NCBI GenBank assembly: GCA_026770585.1
Contig: MU647297.1
Location: forward strand, 63,302-81,447
DNA: 18,146 bases
Direction of reading: 5' to 3'
From: Baffinella frigidus
Taxonomy: Eukaryota > Cryptophyceae > Cryptomonadales > Baffinellaceae
A program made the translations under genes and the position numbers. Under the pieces are notes generated by a model. It made no database searches. It was not told the DNA's origin and worked only from the letters and a program-made list of their open reading frames with translations. This document shows, piece by piece, positions 1 through 12,900 of this stretch (its first letter is position 1; the number at the start of each line of letters is the position of its first letter).

Positions 1-32
<32 letters not shown>
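1..32. repeat. G homopolymer at window edge
   Basis: Thirty-two consecutive G. It forms the left end of the sequence and probably marks where an assembly or clone ended. The gene should continue beyond it. Confidence 0.95.
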
Positions 33-35
<3 letters not shown>

Positions 36-194
36 GTTCCGTATATGCAAAATGAGCAGAACATTAGCCAAGGGTTTGCAGAGTTGGAGCGACGCAGGCG
101 GGGAAGACCGTCTCCGCTCTGATTTGAGGGCTTCAATTGTGATTCTAGGACTGCGTGAAGTGCTCCTAAAACATAAAAGATGGGGGGAACAGAC

Positions 195-290
195 CGGCTC
201 CACTCGCGCGTGTGCTCCCAGGCGACGAAGAGAGAGGGAAAGTCGCACCGCCTGTTGAACGCCTCCATGCCGTCTGGCTCGTCGATCTGT
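195..290 (-). CDS. ATM: ATM exon: early FAT (IDEPD...EHTREW)
   Basis: Coding-strand context is GAGCAG|ACAGATCGACG at the 5' side and GAGCCG|GTCTGTTCC at the 3' side. The single leading A completes the codon begun by the AG at the end of the preceding exon (Arg), giving ...RAY-R-QIDEPDGMEAFNRRC..., then FPSLFVAWEHTREWS. Human ATM at this place reads YRSIGEPDSLYG followed by YEHEAMWGKAL, so both the EPD and the EH..xW blocks are present at similar spacing. A donor 4 nt further (191) is also possible. The exon ends with 2 nt of a codon; the next exon lies left of the window. Confidence 0.85.
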
Positions 291-3200
291 CTGCTCGAAG
301 GAGTTTGGGGATTGGGGTGTAGAGTTTGGGGCTTAAGCTTTTGGTTGTAGGGTTTGCCTGCTCGCCCCAGTCAACCATCGTTCAGCTGGATGGCGCCCTT
401 CAGGGATTAGGGCTCAGGGTTTAGGGATTAAAGCGTAGGGTTTAGGGTTTAGGGTTTAGGGTTTAGGGTTTAGGGTTTAGGGTTTAGTGTTTGGTGTTTA
501 GGGTTTAAGGTTTTGGGTTTAAGGTTCAGGGTTTAAAGATTAGAGTGTAGGGTTTAGGGTTTAGGGTTTAGGGTTTAGGGTTTAGGGTTTGAGGGTTAGG
601 GTTTAGGGTTTAGGGTTTAGGGTTTAGGGTTTAGGGCTTAAGGTTTAGGGTTTAGGGCTTAAGGTTTAGGGTTTAGGGTTTAGGGTTTAGGGTTTAGGGC
701 TTGGGGTTTAGGGTGTAAAGTGTAGGGTGTGGGGTTTAGGGTTTAAGGTTGTGTTGTGGCGCCGGGCGGGTATTTTGTCAGGTTGGACGCTTGCTTTGCG
801 CATGTCGGGACCACCACCTTCCTATCGATCTACGTCCAACCGCCGCTAACCGCTCTTTGCATCGAATACTGTCTCATGCGGAGAGTAAGGAGGATGTCAA
901 GCAACTCACTGCACGGATCTTGCCTGTACACACTTTGGGCGTGTTTCTAGGGCAAGAATCCAATAATTAACGAAGGTTCCTGGTAGTGCTCCGAGTGGGT
1001 AGGGTACGTCCCGCGGGATGGGGTTCAGGCTTTGGGATTGCAACTTTTGCCGGATTTTCTCTGTACCTAAGTCCCCACGTAGGACGTACCTGTCCGCGCG
1101 TAACAGCAGCAGCAACCCCTCCTCGCACGACCTAAGAATCCCGCCCGCTCGGCAGGCTACGTGGCACGTCCCTCCCCGGAAATCCGGGGAGGGATGTGCC
1201 AAATTGCTGACTTTTCGCCTGTTTCTACGGCAAGCATAATTAACTTAAGAACGGTTCCCGGTAGTGTTCCGAGTGGGTAGGATTTTAGATTCAAGTTGAC
1301 AAACTTAATGTATTTTGGTCCAGAGTTTCCTGCTGCCTCTACAGTTGACAACTTGCTACGTTCGGCTCGTGGCCCTTGCCCCTTTCTTCGTACCTGTACG
1401 CGCGCAACAGCAGCAGCTCCCCCTCCTCGCACGACCCGAGAATCCCACCCCCTGAGTCGGAGGGACCCCCCCCCCGTCCCCCCCCCGCGTTCTCACGTGC
1501 CTGCGACGCGTCGTCGAAGTGAGACCCCGTTTTTCACAAGTGACGATTTTCGCGCCATCAATACCATCTGCAAGAAATCTATCAAGGACGTCTCTACCTG
1601 TCGGACTCTACAGAGACACACCGAACAGACACTCCCAACATAGACAAGTGATAGCACGACGCAGCCCATCAATGCATCTCGACGGGAAATAATCGATGAA
1701 CATAACCTTCCATCAAACCCAATCCTGTAATGTTGAGTCAAGCAGTAATGTTGATTCAAACGTGGGACTGGAGTGCTTCAGGTTCAGACGTTAGACGCAG
1801 TTGGCAACCTGGGTGATGGAGAGCTCCATGTAGAGGAGCGCTGTCACGTGCGCGTCGCACTTGAGCGCCGCGCGCGCCACCTGATCATTTCAAGTCCGTG
1901 GGTTGGGTTCACAAGTCCGTGGGTTGGGTTCATACCATTTCAAGTCCGTGGGTTGGCTTCACAAGTCCGTGGGATGGGGTCATGTGACCAACCGCCTTTC
2001 GGAGTAAAGTGTTGTGATCGTTCAAGGTCGGGATGATGTGGACGCGTGGTCACCCCCCAGGTACACATCGGGGGGCGGCCAAACACTCACACTCAATCGG
2101 GGGGGCTGGTGGGTACCACGCCAGACTGGAGGAAGGGGGAAAATATTTTAAACCGTATGTGGGTACGGTTTTGACTTTTGAAAACCACAGCCCTTGAGGG
2201 AGAATTGACTTTTGGCAACCCCTTCGAAGACTCTGGCGTGTTAGGAGCAGTGACGTGCGCGTCGCACTGCGCTCAAGCGAGCGCAAGGCGCGCCACATCG
2301 CACCGACGCAGCGCCAGCAAACATGCCCGAATCACTCGACTCCACAACGATGCCGAGCATTTCATGAATGTTAGTTACCTCGGATAGGTTTGTGTAAAGA
2401 TATAAACGAAACCGGGCACGATCTCCTCCACAAAACCCTTTGTCGTGGGAGTGTCAGCATGCACGCGGAGACGCAGTCTAATGTCTCCAGACGGAACTTT
2501 GGCCGCCGGACTCAGGCACCAGGCTGCTCTGGAGTCAGTCTTCTAGCAGGTCATAGGTGAAATAAAATCGACTCACAAAATGAAACAAATTCGAAACCTA
2601 TTCAAATAAATGGGCATGGCGCGACACCTCGACGTAGTCGAGATCGAGCCAGAAGCTGGTTTTCCACTGCGCGACCTCCCGCGAGAGAGAGCACTCGCGC
2701 GCAGAGCTGTCTTGCTCCGCGAGTTTCACCTGCACCACCACCGAAAAACCAAGTGGGTGAGGTATCGACGATTGGATTACTCAAATTGAGGATCGATAGT
2801 GATGAAAAAAAGACAAAGTATCGTCTAGCGAGGTACGCAGCTACACGGTTGGCACCAGTGTAGTTTTCTGCTGCAGCACGATCCGGCCCTTTGTACCGGG
2901 CTACATCCGAGTTGTTGCGGGATTAGGTAGAGATCGTCCGGGCCAAAAAACTGTGCGGTGCAGTTAGGAATCCTGGGAAGTAGTTGGTAGAGCGGTTTTC
3001 GCATCTGTCGGCCACCAACCGATATGAAATTTATGAACAAGGGCTCCAATGACGGCCACTTTTGGCATTTTTATCACAAAATAAAACTCTAAAACTTCAG
3101 AATCACGTCAAAAGTTGCCAGAATTGGAGCCCTTGTTCATATTTTCATGTCGGTGAGTGGCCGACAGATGAGAAAACCGCTCTGCCTTCTGGAAACACGG

Positions 3201-3604
3201 TGCAGTCGAACGTGATGGGAATCTGGTTAGTACCTTCTGGCAGCACGCGCCGATTGGTACCTTGGAACCAGGCTCGTCTTAAGGCGCATAGACACGTGGA
3301 TGACTCATTTTCAGGCGTGAGAGGAAAACAGAAGAAGAAACATCATTCAGCGGAACCCTCACGTATTCTAAAGTCAACGATCTGGCGTGGATAAGGCAGC
3401 CGTGAAGCTCGAGCCCTCTGGCGTGGTAGTGCCTTCTCGAAGCATGCGCGGAACTGTTCAAGCGCTCCGAGCACCAGCCGCTCTCTTCTCGCGTCTCTCT
3501 ACCCCCGTCCTCACCCTCTCGCTCTCCTCGCTCAGCTCACTTCTCTCTTCTCCTCCTCCCCTCGCGCCCCCTTTGCCCTCCCGCCTCTTTGTCCCACCCC
3601 TCCC

Positions 3605-3642
<38 letters not shown>

Positions 3643-4404
3643 GGGCGACGAGCCGAACCTTCTGGAAGCATGCGCAGAGCTGCTCGAGCGCTCCGAGCAT
3701 CCCCAAAATCGTATTCCTCATCAACACGGAATATTCTTCAGGATGATCTTACATCACTTATTTCCAGGCTGGAGAGCAATACACAAAAAGATGAAGAAGA
3801 CGAAGAAGACGAAGGGTGGTACCTTCTGAAAGCATGCACGGAGCTGTTCGAGGGCTCCGAGCACCAGGCGAACCGCCTCCACGTCTGCCTTGTCGTTCCC
3901 CAGCACGTGCTGCGGCCGCGGCGTTGAGTGTTTAGGGCTTAGGGTTTGGGGTTTGGGGTTAAGGGTTTAGGGCTTAGGGTTCAGGGTTTAGGGTTTAGGG
4001 TTTAGGGTTTGGGGTTTGGGAGTTGGGGTTTGGGTTTTAGAGTTTGGGGTTGGGGGTTTAGGGTTTAGGGTTGGGGGTTTGGGGTTGAGGGTTGAGGGGT
4101 TGGATTTTTGGGTTTGTGTTGCATCAGCGTGCCTCTCTTGAGAAAGGGACGCTGGCCATCGATTCACAGTCGTTGGCAGCACTGGGCTGCAGACTATTGG
4201 ATCACTCAACTGAAGGCTCCCGAGTAGCCGTCCAGCTCTTTCCCACTCCAAAGTTGACGGATTTGCACCGCACACCCAAAATATCAAATCGAGAATAGTC
4301 GGTAAACCCGAGTGAGGCAGCGCTGGAAACCTTTTGCAGAGCCATACGGCTCATAGACTACGGGATCACCCTAAAGGCTCGAGAGTAATACATACCCCTA
4401 TACC

Positions 4405-4443
<39 letters not shown>

Positions 4444-7400
4444 ACCCCTCAACCTTCTGCAGCGCCGCGCCAAGTTCAACGCGCGGATCCGGTCCCCTGT
4501 TCGAACCTGCAGAGTCCAACTTCGATCAGCCAAAGTACATACCAAGTTCGACCAGTCCAACTTCGGGCTCACATATGACCCACATCGATCTGTATCGAGC
4601 CGAGAATCTGCTCCCCTGCTCAAATCTGCAGAGTAAAAGTTCGTGCTCAGCAATGCCCCAACGCGATCTGTCCCGAGCCAAGACTCCGCTCTCTTATCCT
4701 GCAAAGAAAATGTTCGCCATGAAGGAACCACATCGATGATCCTCGAGCCCACGAGGTTCACCTTCATCAGAAATGGGGCGAGACTTACAGCGCAGCACAC
4801 GTAGTCGGATGAAACGTACGGGTGGCAACATTCATAGGGTACCGGACTGAAAATGGGGTAGTTAGGCATACGGCATTACCTAGGACCTCCTACAGTAGGC
4901 CGAGGGATCCTAGGACCAAAAAGTCTCGGCCTACGGTAGGAGGTCCTAGGCAATACCGTAGGCCTAACTACCCCATTTTCAGGCCGTCACCTTATTAACA
5001 TGCTTTTAACGCTGTGGCGCTGCAGCGTTAGAGCATGTTCCCACCCGTACCTTCGCATCACAGCGTTAGAGCCCTCACCCGCACCTTTGTACAGGTGAGA
5101 ACATGCGTTGACGCTGTGGTGCTCGCGAATCTCGCCGCCAGCACCAAAGAGCTTGCTGACTTGGAATTTTTGGATCAATGTTTCCAGTAACTTAGAGCCA
5201 CATGCCTTCAACTTGGTGCCGTCTGCTGATCGTCCGGTCCTGGGAGCCAGCCCTACGGCCCACCGTGGTCGAATACCATTTGCTGACTAGCCTAGCCTGA
5301 GTTGGAGGAGTGGGGAGAGCACGGGGCGCGCGGAAGAGAGGAGCGGGGAGAGGGGATGGGGAAGTGGGAAGAGGGGTGCGGGGAGAGGGGAGATGGAATA
5401 GGGGAGAGGTGAGAGGGGATAGGGGAGATGAAAGAGGGGTGCGGGAGAGGGGGGAGGGGATACGGGAGAGGGGACAGGGGGGAGTGCAGATGAGAGCGGA
5501 GACAAGGGAGATGGGAGAGGGGAGAGGGGAGAGGGGAGAAGGGAGAGGAGAGAGGGGTGGATAGAGGATAAGGGATAGAAAATAAGGGAGAGGAAAGTGG
5601 TGAGAGGGGAGAGGAGAGCGGGAAGAGGGGGGGTGGAATAGGGCATAGGAAAAAAAGAAGAGGGGGGAGGAGACCGATTTCCTCTCCCTTCTCACGAGGA
5701 GCACAGAGACGAGCAGAGATATATTGGAGATGGAAGAGGGAAGAGAAGAGACGGGAGATAGGAGCGAGGAGCGGGTAGAGGTGTGCGGGGAGAGGTGTGT
5801 GAGGAGCGGGGGGACAGGAGAGAGGGGGGGGGGGATGGGGGGGAAGAGGGGGGAGGGGAGAGGCGACCTGCACTTCGGGCGGGGCTTTGCGAGTAGCTTT
5901 GCCCGGGTTGCGCCCAGCCGAGAAAGCGTCCGAGGATTAAGTACGGGAACACCAGTTCGGCGAAGTCCTGGTGTTGGGTGCACGGCGTTAGGGCTTCTTC
6001 TTCTTCTTCTTCTTTTTCTTCTTCTTCTTCTTCTTCTTCTGCTTCTTCTTCTTCTGCATCATCGTCTTCATCATCATCATCTCTTTCCCCCCCCTCTTTT
6101 TTTCTTTTTTTCTTCTTTTTTTCTTTTTCTTCTTCTTCTTCTTCTTCCTCTTCGTCTGCTTCATCATTCAGATGTACATCCCGGACGCTGATGCTGTAAT
6201 GTTCAACAAGGACGGGGTCCAGACCGGTTGGTCGTCAATACATAACTCTCTCTCTCACGGAGCCGGGGTTCGCAAAGTGAACACACGCAGCGTGTGAGCC
6301 ACACACAGTGTGCGGGGTATGTGGGCTTGGGCGTGCTATTCACTGTGTAGGTCCGTGCCCCCGAGGAAAAGAGCAAACTTTACTCAAACCCGGGGCGAAT
6401 CTGCTCCCCAAAGTGAGCGCAAAGCCTTCTTCCTGGATCCAAGAGCGAGGGAGGAGTGGGAAGCCGAAGGATGCAGAGCAAGGACGTGCGTCCCGGAGGT
6501 CTCTCTCGTGGTGTCATGTCATCAGGATGTCATCAAAATAAAGACTCACCGGCAGTCATCATGACAAGGACTCAACGGCAGTCATCAGGATACGGACTCA
6601 ACGGCAGTCGTCAGGATAAGGACTCAACGGCAGCCGTTCTATCCGCCGTTCGTCGAAGGTCAAGGAAGCGCCGTTGAGCGGCTGGTACAGCGTTGTTCAG
6701 AGAAGTTGGCCACCGAAAAAAGAGAAAATGAGAAAATTGGAGCCATTTTGTCAACTTTTGAGAAATTTAGTACCATGAATTTCTCAAAAGTGGACAAAAT
6801 GGCTCCAATTCCCCCATTTTGCCATTTTTCGGTGGCGAACTTCTCTGCACAGCGCTCTAGGAGACAGCAGCCGGGGGCACACTAGCCACCAGCCATCAGA
6901 AGTGAACTGTATCGAGGTTCTCGCAAGAGTCGATTTACCCTACTTCCGAGGTGTACATCCTGCTTGATGTTGCACCGGTGTGCGTCAGGGAGAGATACGA
7001 CCTAGGACCCTGCGGTAGGCAGCCCGTAGGGACATATGGGGGACTCGGGGATCACAACCTGTCGAAGAGAGCACATCTTCGCGCAGAGGGGCCAGAGATC
7101 ATCACTCTCGTCCGCCCGGCATAGCGCGGCCGCCAGCACGGCCAGCCACTCCGGGTACCGTTTCGGCTGCAGCGTCACAGGGTCCTCCCACGGGAGCATC
7201 GACAGCGGGTCCGCGTTGAGGGCCATGGTGTGCGCCGCCACGAGGCCGGCTTTCCCCGCGGGGAGGGTTTCCGCGTTGAGGAAGGGCGAGAAGAACTCCT
7301 GGGTTTTCGCGTCGAATTCGTTCTCGAAGTGCTGTTTGCAGTGCGGGAGCCGGAAGATTGACTTAAGCAGCTCCGCCGCCTCCTCGACAACCTAATGCAA

Positions 7401-9876
7401 AATCACATGCAATTTAAAACACCGTTGTGTGTTATCTTGAGGGTGGAACTTGCTATCTAAGCCTCGATATAGCTGTACTATAGCACAAACCTCACCGCTA
7501 AGATAACAAAAAGGTGATTGGCATTTGAATACGTTTCCATATGACATCATCTACTTGATGCACACGCGCGGGGGTGTTTCACACCCCCGAAAAAACTTTG
7601 AACCCCAAACTCGCAATCACAAACTCGCAATCACAACCCCAAACTCGCAATCACAAGTCAAGAGTTTCAGGCAAGCTGTATGATCAATCGGGATGAGTGG
7701 GGCGGTGATTGCAGCAGCGCAAGCGCGTTGAGACCATTCACGTGTCAACCGCTCGTCATGAAGCACAGCACAGCATTACCTCGGGTCATCTGGGTCTCGT
7801 GCGAACGCTCCGGTACAAAGCGCATCTCAATGTATGTGATGAGGGAAACGGATTAACTGAGGCAGAACTAACCGGCAGGTACATATGCAGGCAGGCAGGC
7901 AGGTACCTATGCAGGCAGCCAGACATCGAGCGAGCAAGCACGCGAGCGAGCGAGAGAAAGAGCGAGCGAGCGAGAGAGAGCGAGAGAGCGAGCGAGCGAG
8001 AGAGCGCGAGAGAGCGAGAGAGCGAGAGAGAGAGAGAAAGAACGAGTGTGTGTGTGTGTGTGAGAGAGAGAGATAGCGAGCAAGACAAAGAGAGAGAGAG
8101 AGACAGCGAGCAAGATAAAGAGAGAGGGAGAGCGAGCGAGAGAAGGGGGGAGATATACATATAGAGAGAGCGAGCGAGCGAGATGAGCAGAGGTGGGGTA
8201 CCTCGATGCGTGCGTCGACGACCGCAGAGAGAAAGAGAGAGAAAAAGAGAGGGAGAGAGGGAGAGAGGGAGAGATGGAGAGAGGGAGAGAGGGAGAGAGA
8301 AAAAACGAGAAAGCGAGAGAGAAACAACGAGAGAGCGAGAAACAGAGAGCGAGAGAGAGAGAGAGAGGAAGAGGTACCTCGATGCGGTCGTCGGAGAGGT
8401 ACGAGCGGAGCATCATCGCAACCTCCGCCGTCGCCGTCTGCAATTTCATATCATGAATATCTTATTCATGTATTTATTCATCATTTCAGTTTGATTTTTG
8501 TTCAAATTTCATATCATGAATATTTTATTCATGTATTTATTCATCATTTCAGTTTGATTTTTGTTCAAACCCGTATAAGACAACCGCCACATGATAAGGC
8601 CGTATCATAAGTTTGATACAAACGAGCGCAGCATCATTGCTGCCCTCGCCGTCGCTGTCTGCCCAGGCAATTCCACATCTTGAGTATATTCATCTATTGA
8701 CGCGTTTATATATTTATCTATTTATTTCAACGTATAAGCCAACCGCTATTCGACATATGTGTTCAATTCCATAAGGATTCAAAACGTAAACACCAGCCGC
8801 CAGATCTATCCCGCGCAATTCCACATCATGAGAGAGAGTTGCTTTATGGAAATGGTACAGCTGAGCGGGACTACAGAAAGCCTCAAACCTGCAGCATGTA
8901 CGGACTTCACACGCTGCGTGACCTTCTCACCCCATCGTGTTTTATTTTGTTAAAACAAGTGTACGTCAACCGACCGATCATGTTTTTAAAACGCCAGCTA
9001 AACCTCAAACCTAAACCTTTGAGGGTTACGCCAGCTGACCCACAAACCTAAACCCCAAACCCTAAGGTTTGAGGGTTACGCCAGCTAACCCTCAAACCTG
9101 AACCCCAAAACCTAAACCGCCGGATCACATCAGACCATGTGTTTGACAAGAACGAGGTTTCAGACACGATGTGTGTCACGGTACGGGTGGCAATGTTTTC
9201 TCACACATGGTAGCAGACCCATCCGTACCATAGAAAAACATCTTGTGCTATGGTACGGGTGGGTCTGCTACCATATGTTCTTGTGCAGTGGTACGGGTGG
9301 ATCCGCTATCATGGTGCAGGTGGGACCCTAACCTCATCAACAAGAAGAACACGAACCAGAACACGAACAAGATCACGAACATGAACACCAGCACCAACAC
9401 CAACATCAACATCAACACCAACACCAACACCAACACCAACACCAACACCAACATCAGCACCAACACCAACATCAACACTACCACCAAAACCAACACCAAA
9501 ACGAACACAAACCCCCAAAAGACTGACTTTGAGGATGATATGGTTAGGGCAAGCCTTCGGCGAGAAGCAACAATCCTACACCCCACACCGGGCACCCTGA
9601 ACCCCAAACCTAAACCGTAAACCCGAACCCCGGCAGCTGCTACAGAGCGTCTCTGAGGTGGGAATCTGTTAGTTATGGTACGGGTGGATCTTGCATGGTG
9701 CAGATGCCCCCCCCCCTCATCAAGAATATCACCAACAAAGACTGGATGCGAGGATGTTCCGATTTCTTCAGCCCCCAAGCTTGAAGAAAATCTCTCTCTC
9801 TCTCGCTATACACACACACACACACAAACACACATATATATATATATATATATATACATCTCTCTCTCTCTCTCTA

Positions 9877-9927
<51 letters not shown>

Positions 9928-12900
9928 ACCGCGCTCACTTGCATGTTCCGCGGGTCTTTCTGTCTGTCTGTCTATCTATCTGTCTGTCTGTTTCTCTCTC
10001 TATCAGTCTCTCTCTCTATCGAGGGTACCTGCATGTTCCGCGTGAATACCGCGCCCTTAGACCTGCACACGACCCACCCATCCCATCAAACCAAATCAAA
10101 CACTGGTTTCAAATCAAATCAAACACCGTTTCCAAATAAAATCAAACACCGTTTCCACAGAATCATGAGCATGGTAACCACACGCCGATCCACCTCCACC
10201 AAAGCAAGAACACACCACACACCCTCGACATGTCCACCCGCCAATGCCGACGGTCGTCTTCAACAAAGCTCGTCTCGAAAGCTAACTGAATCCGTTCCTT
10301 TTCAATAGGAGGCTGAATAGGATAAATTAGTTGGGACTCGGTAAATTTAATTGAGGTCTCCTAATTGAATGAAAACGCTAATTTAGGTCTCCTAATTAAA
10401 TGAAAACGCTAATTTAGGTAACTGATTCATTTATCTTCCGAGATGAAATACGCGCGCCAACATCAGACCCGCAACCAACCTTTCTCCGGGGAAACCTATT
10501 TTCCTTTCATTTCCTGGCAACGAAAATTACTACACAATTCGTTCTTACCAGTAATATTCAAGCATTTGTGTAGTAACTTTTGTTGCCAGGAAACGAACGA
10601 AAATTAGATTTCCCCGGATAAACCTGCTCGAAGGCTCCGAATGTCCCCCGCCTCTCCTTGCCCCGCGCCCCCCCCCTGTCGCCCCCCCCGACTCGCGCAA
10701 CCCGCCGGCGCCGTGGGATATCGACAGATATGGCGCCTGCGAGTATTGATGGGTCAAATTCCATGATGGTCAAATTATATGATGGTCAAATTCCTTGCCA
10801 CAAGTTGGCGTTGCGTCAGAGTGCGTGGAGAACACGTCAAGTGGAGAGCTACACACCCCGTGTCGCATCCTACAACTGAACTTCAAAAGGAACCGGGGGA
10901 AACGCAGGCGGTTTGTCGTGTCGAAAAGTTGTTGCTCGAGGGATGATGAGAGCGGGGTACGAACCAGCTGTCCGAGGCAGTTGCTGACGAGCTGGAGCAT
11001 CTCGTCATCCGGGCCCTGCAGCGACCCCGCCTGCGCATCACCGATGCCGAGTGTTTAGGGTTTGGTTTTTAGCGTTTTTATGTGAGGTTTGGGGTTTAGG
11101 GTTTGGGGTTCAGTGTGTTGGGTTTAGGATTTGGGGTTTAGGGTTTAGGATTTAGGGTTTAGGGTTTGAGGTTTAGGGTTTAGGGTTTAGGGTTTAGGGT
11201 TTAGGGTTTAGGGTTTAGGGTTTAGGGTTTAGGGTTTAGGGTTTAGGGTTTGGGGTTGACGTTTTAGGGTTTAGGGTTTAGGGTTTAGGGGTTAAGGTTC
11301 TTAATTTAGGTTTGCGCATCACCGATGCCGAGTGTTTAGGGTTTGGTTTTTAGCGTTTTTATGTGAGGTTTGGGGTTTAGGGTTTGGGGTTCAGTGTGTT
11401 GGGTTTAGGATTTGGGGTTTAGGGTTTAGGATTTAGGGTTTAGGGTTTAGGGTTTAGGGTTTAGGGTTTGGGGTTGAGGTTTTAGGGTTTAGGGTTTAGG
11501 GTTTAGGGGTTAAGGTTCTTAATTTAGGTTTGGGGTTTAGGGATCAGGATTTAAGGTTAAGTGTTTAGTGTGCAGGGTTCAATGGTTAGTGTTTAGGGTA
11601 TAGGGGTTGAAGATCCTCGCCTGCGCGAGGCGCAACAACTTGGCGAGGCAGCGCGAGAGGAGCGCGGGCGCGACGGCCTGGTTTCGGGTTTCGGGTTTAG
11701 GGCTTAGGGTTTAGGGCTCAGGGTTTAGGGTTTAGGGTTTAGGGTTTAGGGGTTATGGTTTAGGGTGTAGGGTTTGGGGTTCAGGGTTTAGGGTTTAGGC
11801 AGACCGCTGCGCGCTCCCCCTCGTCGCGCAGCAGCCGGTGCAGTTCCCTGATCGATGCTTGACTCACCTGCACTTTAGGGTTTATGGATTAGGCCCTGAA
11901 CTTTATGGATTAGGGCCTAAGGGTTTATGGATTAGGACCTAAATTTTGGACTAGGGCCTAAATTAGGGCCTAAGGGTTTATGGATTAGGGCCTAAATACT
12001 GCACTTTATGGATTAGGGCCTGAGGGTATATGGATTAGAGCCTAAATTAGGGCCGTTTAGGCCGTATCCCTGCACACACGGCGTTCAGGGGTAGGGTTCA
12101 GGGAGTAATCCAACCCCCGCTGTATGTGATGCAGCGGGGGGCGGGATCGAGTTGCGGGGGAGGTTGCGGATTGTGTAGGAACCTCAGGGTTAGTCTGGGA
12201 GTTTCTAGCTCCGCCTGAGTCGGTCTGGGATGCATCAATACGCTGAACCCTGGTGTTGATTTCGCGGGATTTTGGCATACTTCGTTTGGAGATAGGCCCT
12301 CACAGAGAAGCGTGAGAGCCTGCACTACCTCAGTCGGTAGTCAACGCGACTGAACTGGAGTTTTTGGGAGGGGGGAGGGGGTGGTGCCTCGAGGGGAACG
12401 TGGTCTTTCGCGTCGCAGATCAGCTGGATGACCTGCAACAGCAACGCCCAGAGAGACACAGTAATCAGCGAAAAAACACACACACCACTCAGCGGAAACC
12501 CAGGTGCCTTGTTCGTGACTCCACAGGTGCATGCATAGGCGGGATCGATTTCTTCGGGGCACGAAAAGTTTTGCAAAAAGTATGCCTCGAAATATCCACG
12601 TTTGACATCATTCAGCGGAACCCAACGATTCTAAAGTCAACTACGCCAGATCTAGCGTCGATAAGGCAGTCATTACCCTCGAGCCCTCTGGCGTGGTGAG
12701 GTGTACCTCGTTGATGTCTCGGCGCTCGAGGTATTTCGTGACGTTTCTGAACGTCGGCTTCTCCGGGAAGGGCGGAAGCTGCTTCACGGCCTGCCCACGC
12801 AAGAGTGTAAGATTGACTTGGGAAAACAAGTCAGTTTACACGCAATTTGCACCAACTTTCCGAAATTTCATTTTCTCTCGGCGGAGAAGGTTGACATTTT

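Larger units (their letters stand above)
940..1460. repeat. Two-copy tandem duplication (~300 bp) carrying an ATM exon
   Basis: The block GTTTCTA.GGCAAG...AATTAAC, GGT.G.TCCGAGTGGGTAG and then the exon with its flanks occurs near 940-1150 and again near 1217-1450. Copies are diverged by substitutions and small indels; the second has gained a long C-rich run around 1467-1487. Each carries one copy of the exon encoding (E)LLLLRA(Y/D). Confidence 0.85.
4106..5295. other. Intron without recognised exon
   Basis: ATM has about 50 further residues (SWRNLL...GFF region) between the proteins of exons 5868-5967 and 3823-3909, so a short exon might hide here. The only weak candidate is coding-strand SKLLETLIQKFQVSKLF near 5140-5205, whose splice sites do not fit. 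It also holds a CCTCAAC array and a foldback, listed separately. Confidence 0.45.
6161..7058. other. Intron between the 111-codon exon and exon 5868-5967
   Basis: The 5868-5967 and 7059-7391 exons join directly in frame, so no exon is expected here and none is seen. It contains a 26-bp minisatellite and a foldback, listed separately. Confidence 0.7.
10070..10955. other. Intron, candidate exon not proven
   Basis: Holds 26-28-bp repeats of CAAATCAAACACCGTTTC (10090-10160), a 31-bp duplication (10355-10416) and a foldback. After CTCGCAG at about 10724, coding strand reads AISVDIPRRRR in the frame left open by exon 10961-11030; ATM has GPIDFSTIAI at this point. No clear donor, so it is not called. 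Confidence 0.4.

Noticed and set aside
404-750. Chromosome end / true telomere
   Set aside because: Array is degenerate, internal, and flanked on both sides by exons of the same gene.
4441-4869. 142-residue minus-strand ORF
   Set aside because: No splice signals, no match to ATM or to a family I know, and it contains repeated CTGCAGAGT..AAGTTCG blocks and the edge of a foldback.
5192-5983. 263-residue minus-strand ORF rich in Pro, Ser and Leu
   Set aside because: It is created by the homopurine tract; only its first part, in a different frame, contains a true exon (5868-5967).
6740-6800. GGAGCCATTTTG as a dinoflagellate spliced-leader remnant (CCATTTTGGCTC)
   Set aside because: It is part of a foldback arm and matches only the CCATTTTG core; the rest of the leader is absent.
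7709-8494. Arg-Glu and Ser-Leu ORFs on both strands
   Set aside because: They read GA/CT microsatellites; three frames and both strands are open, with no conserved residue pattern.
8444-8569. CRISPR-like array or short direct repeats with spacers
   Set aside because: Only two adjacent 63-bp copies without spacers; the context is eukaryotic and intronic.
9243-9778. Thr-Asn / Val-Leu ORFs
   Set aside because: They come from the AACACC hexamer array.
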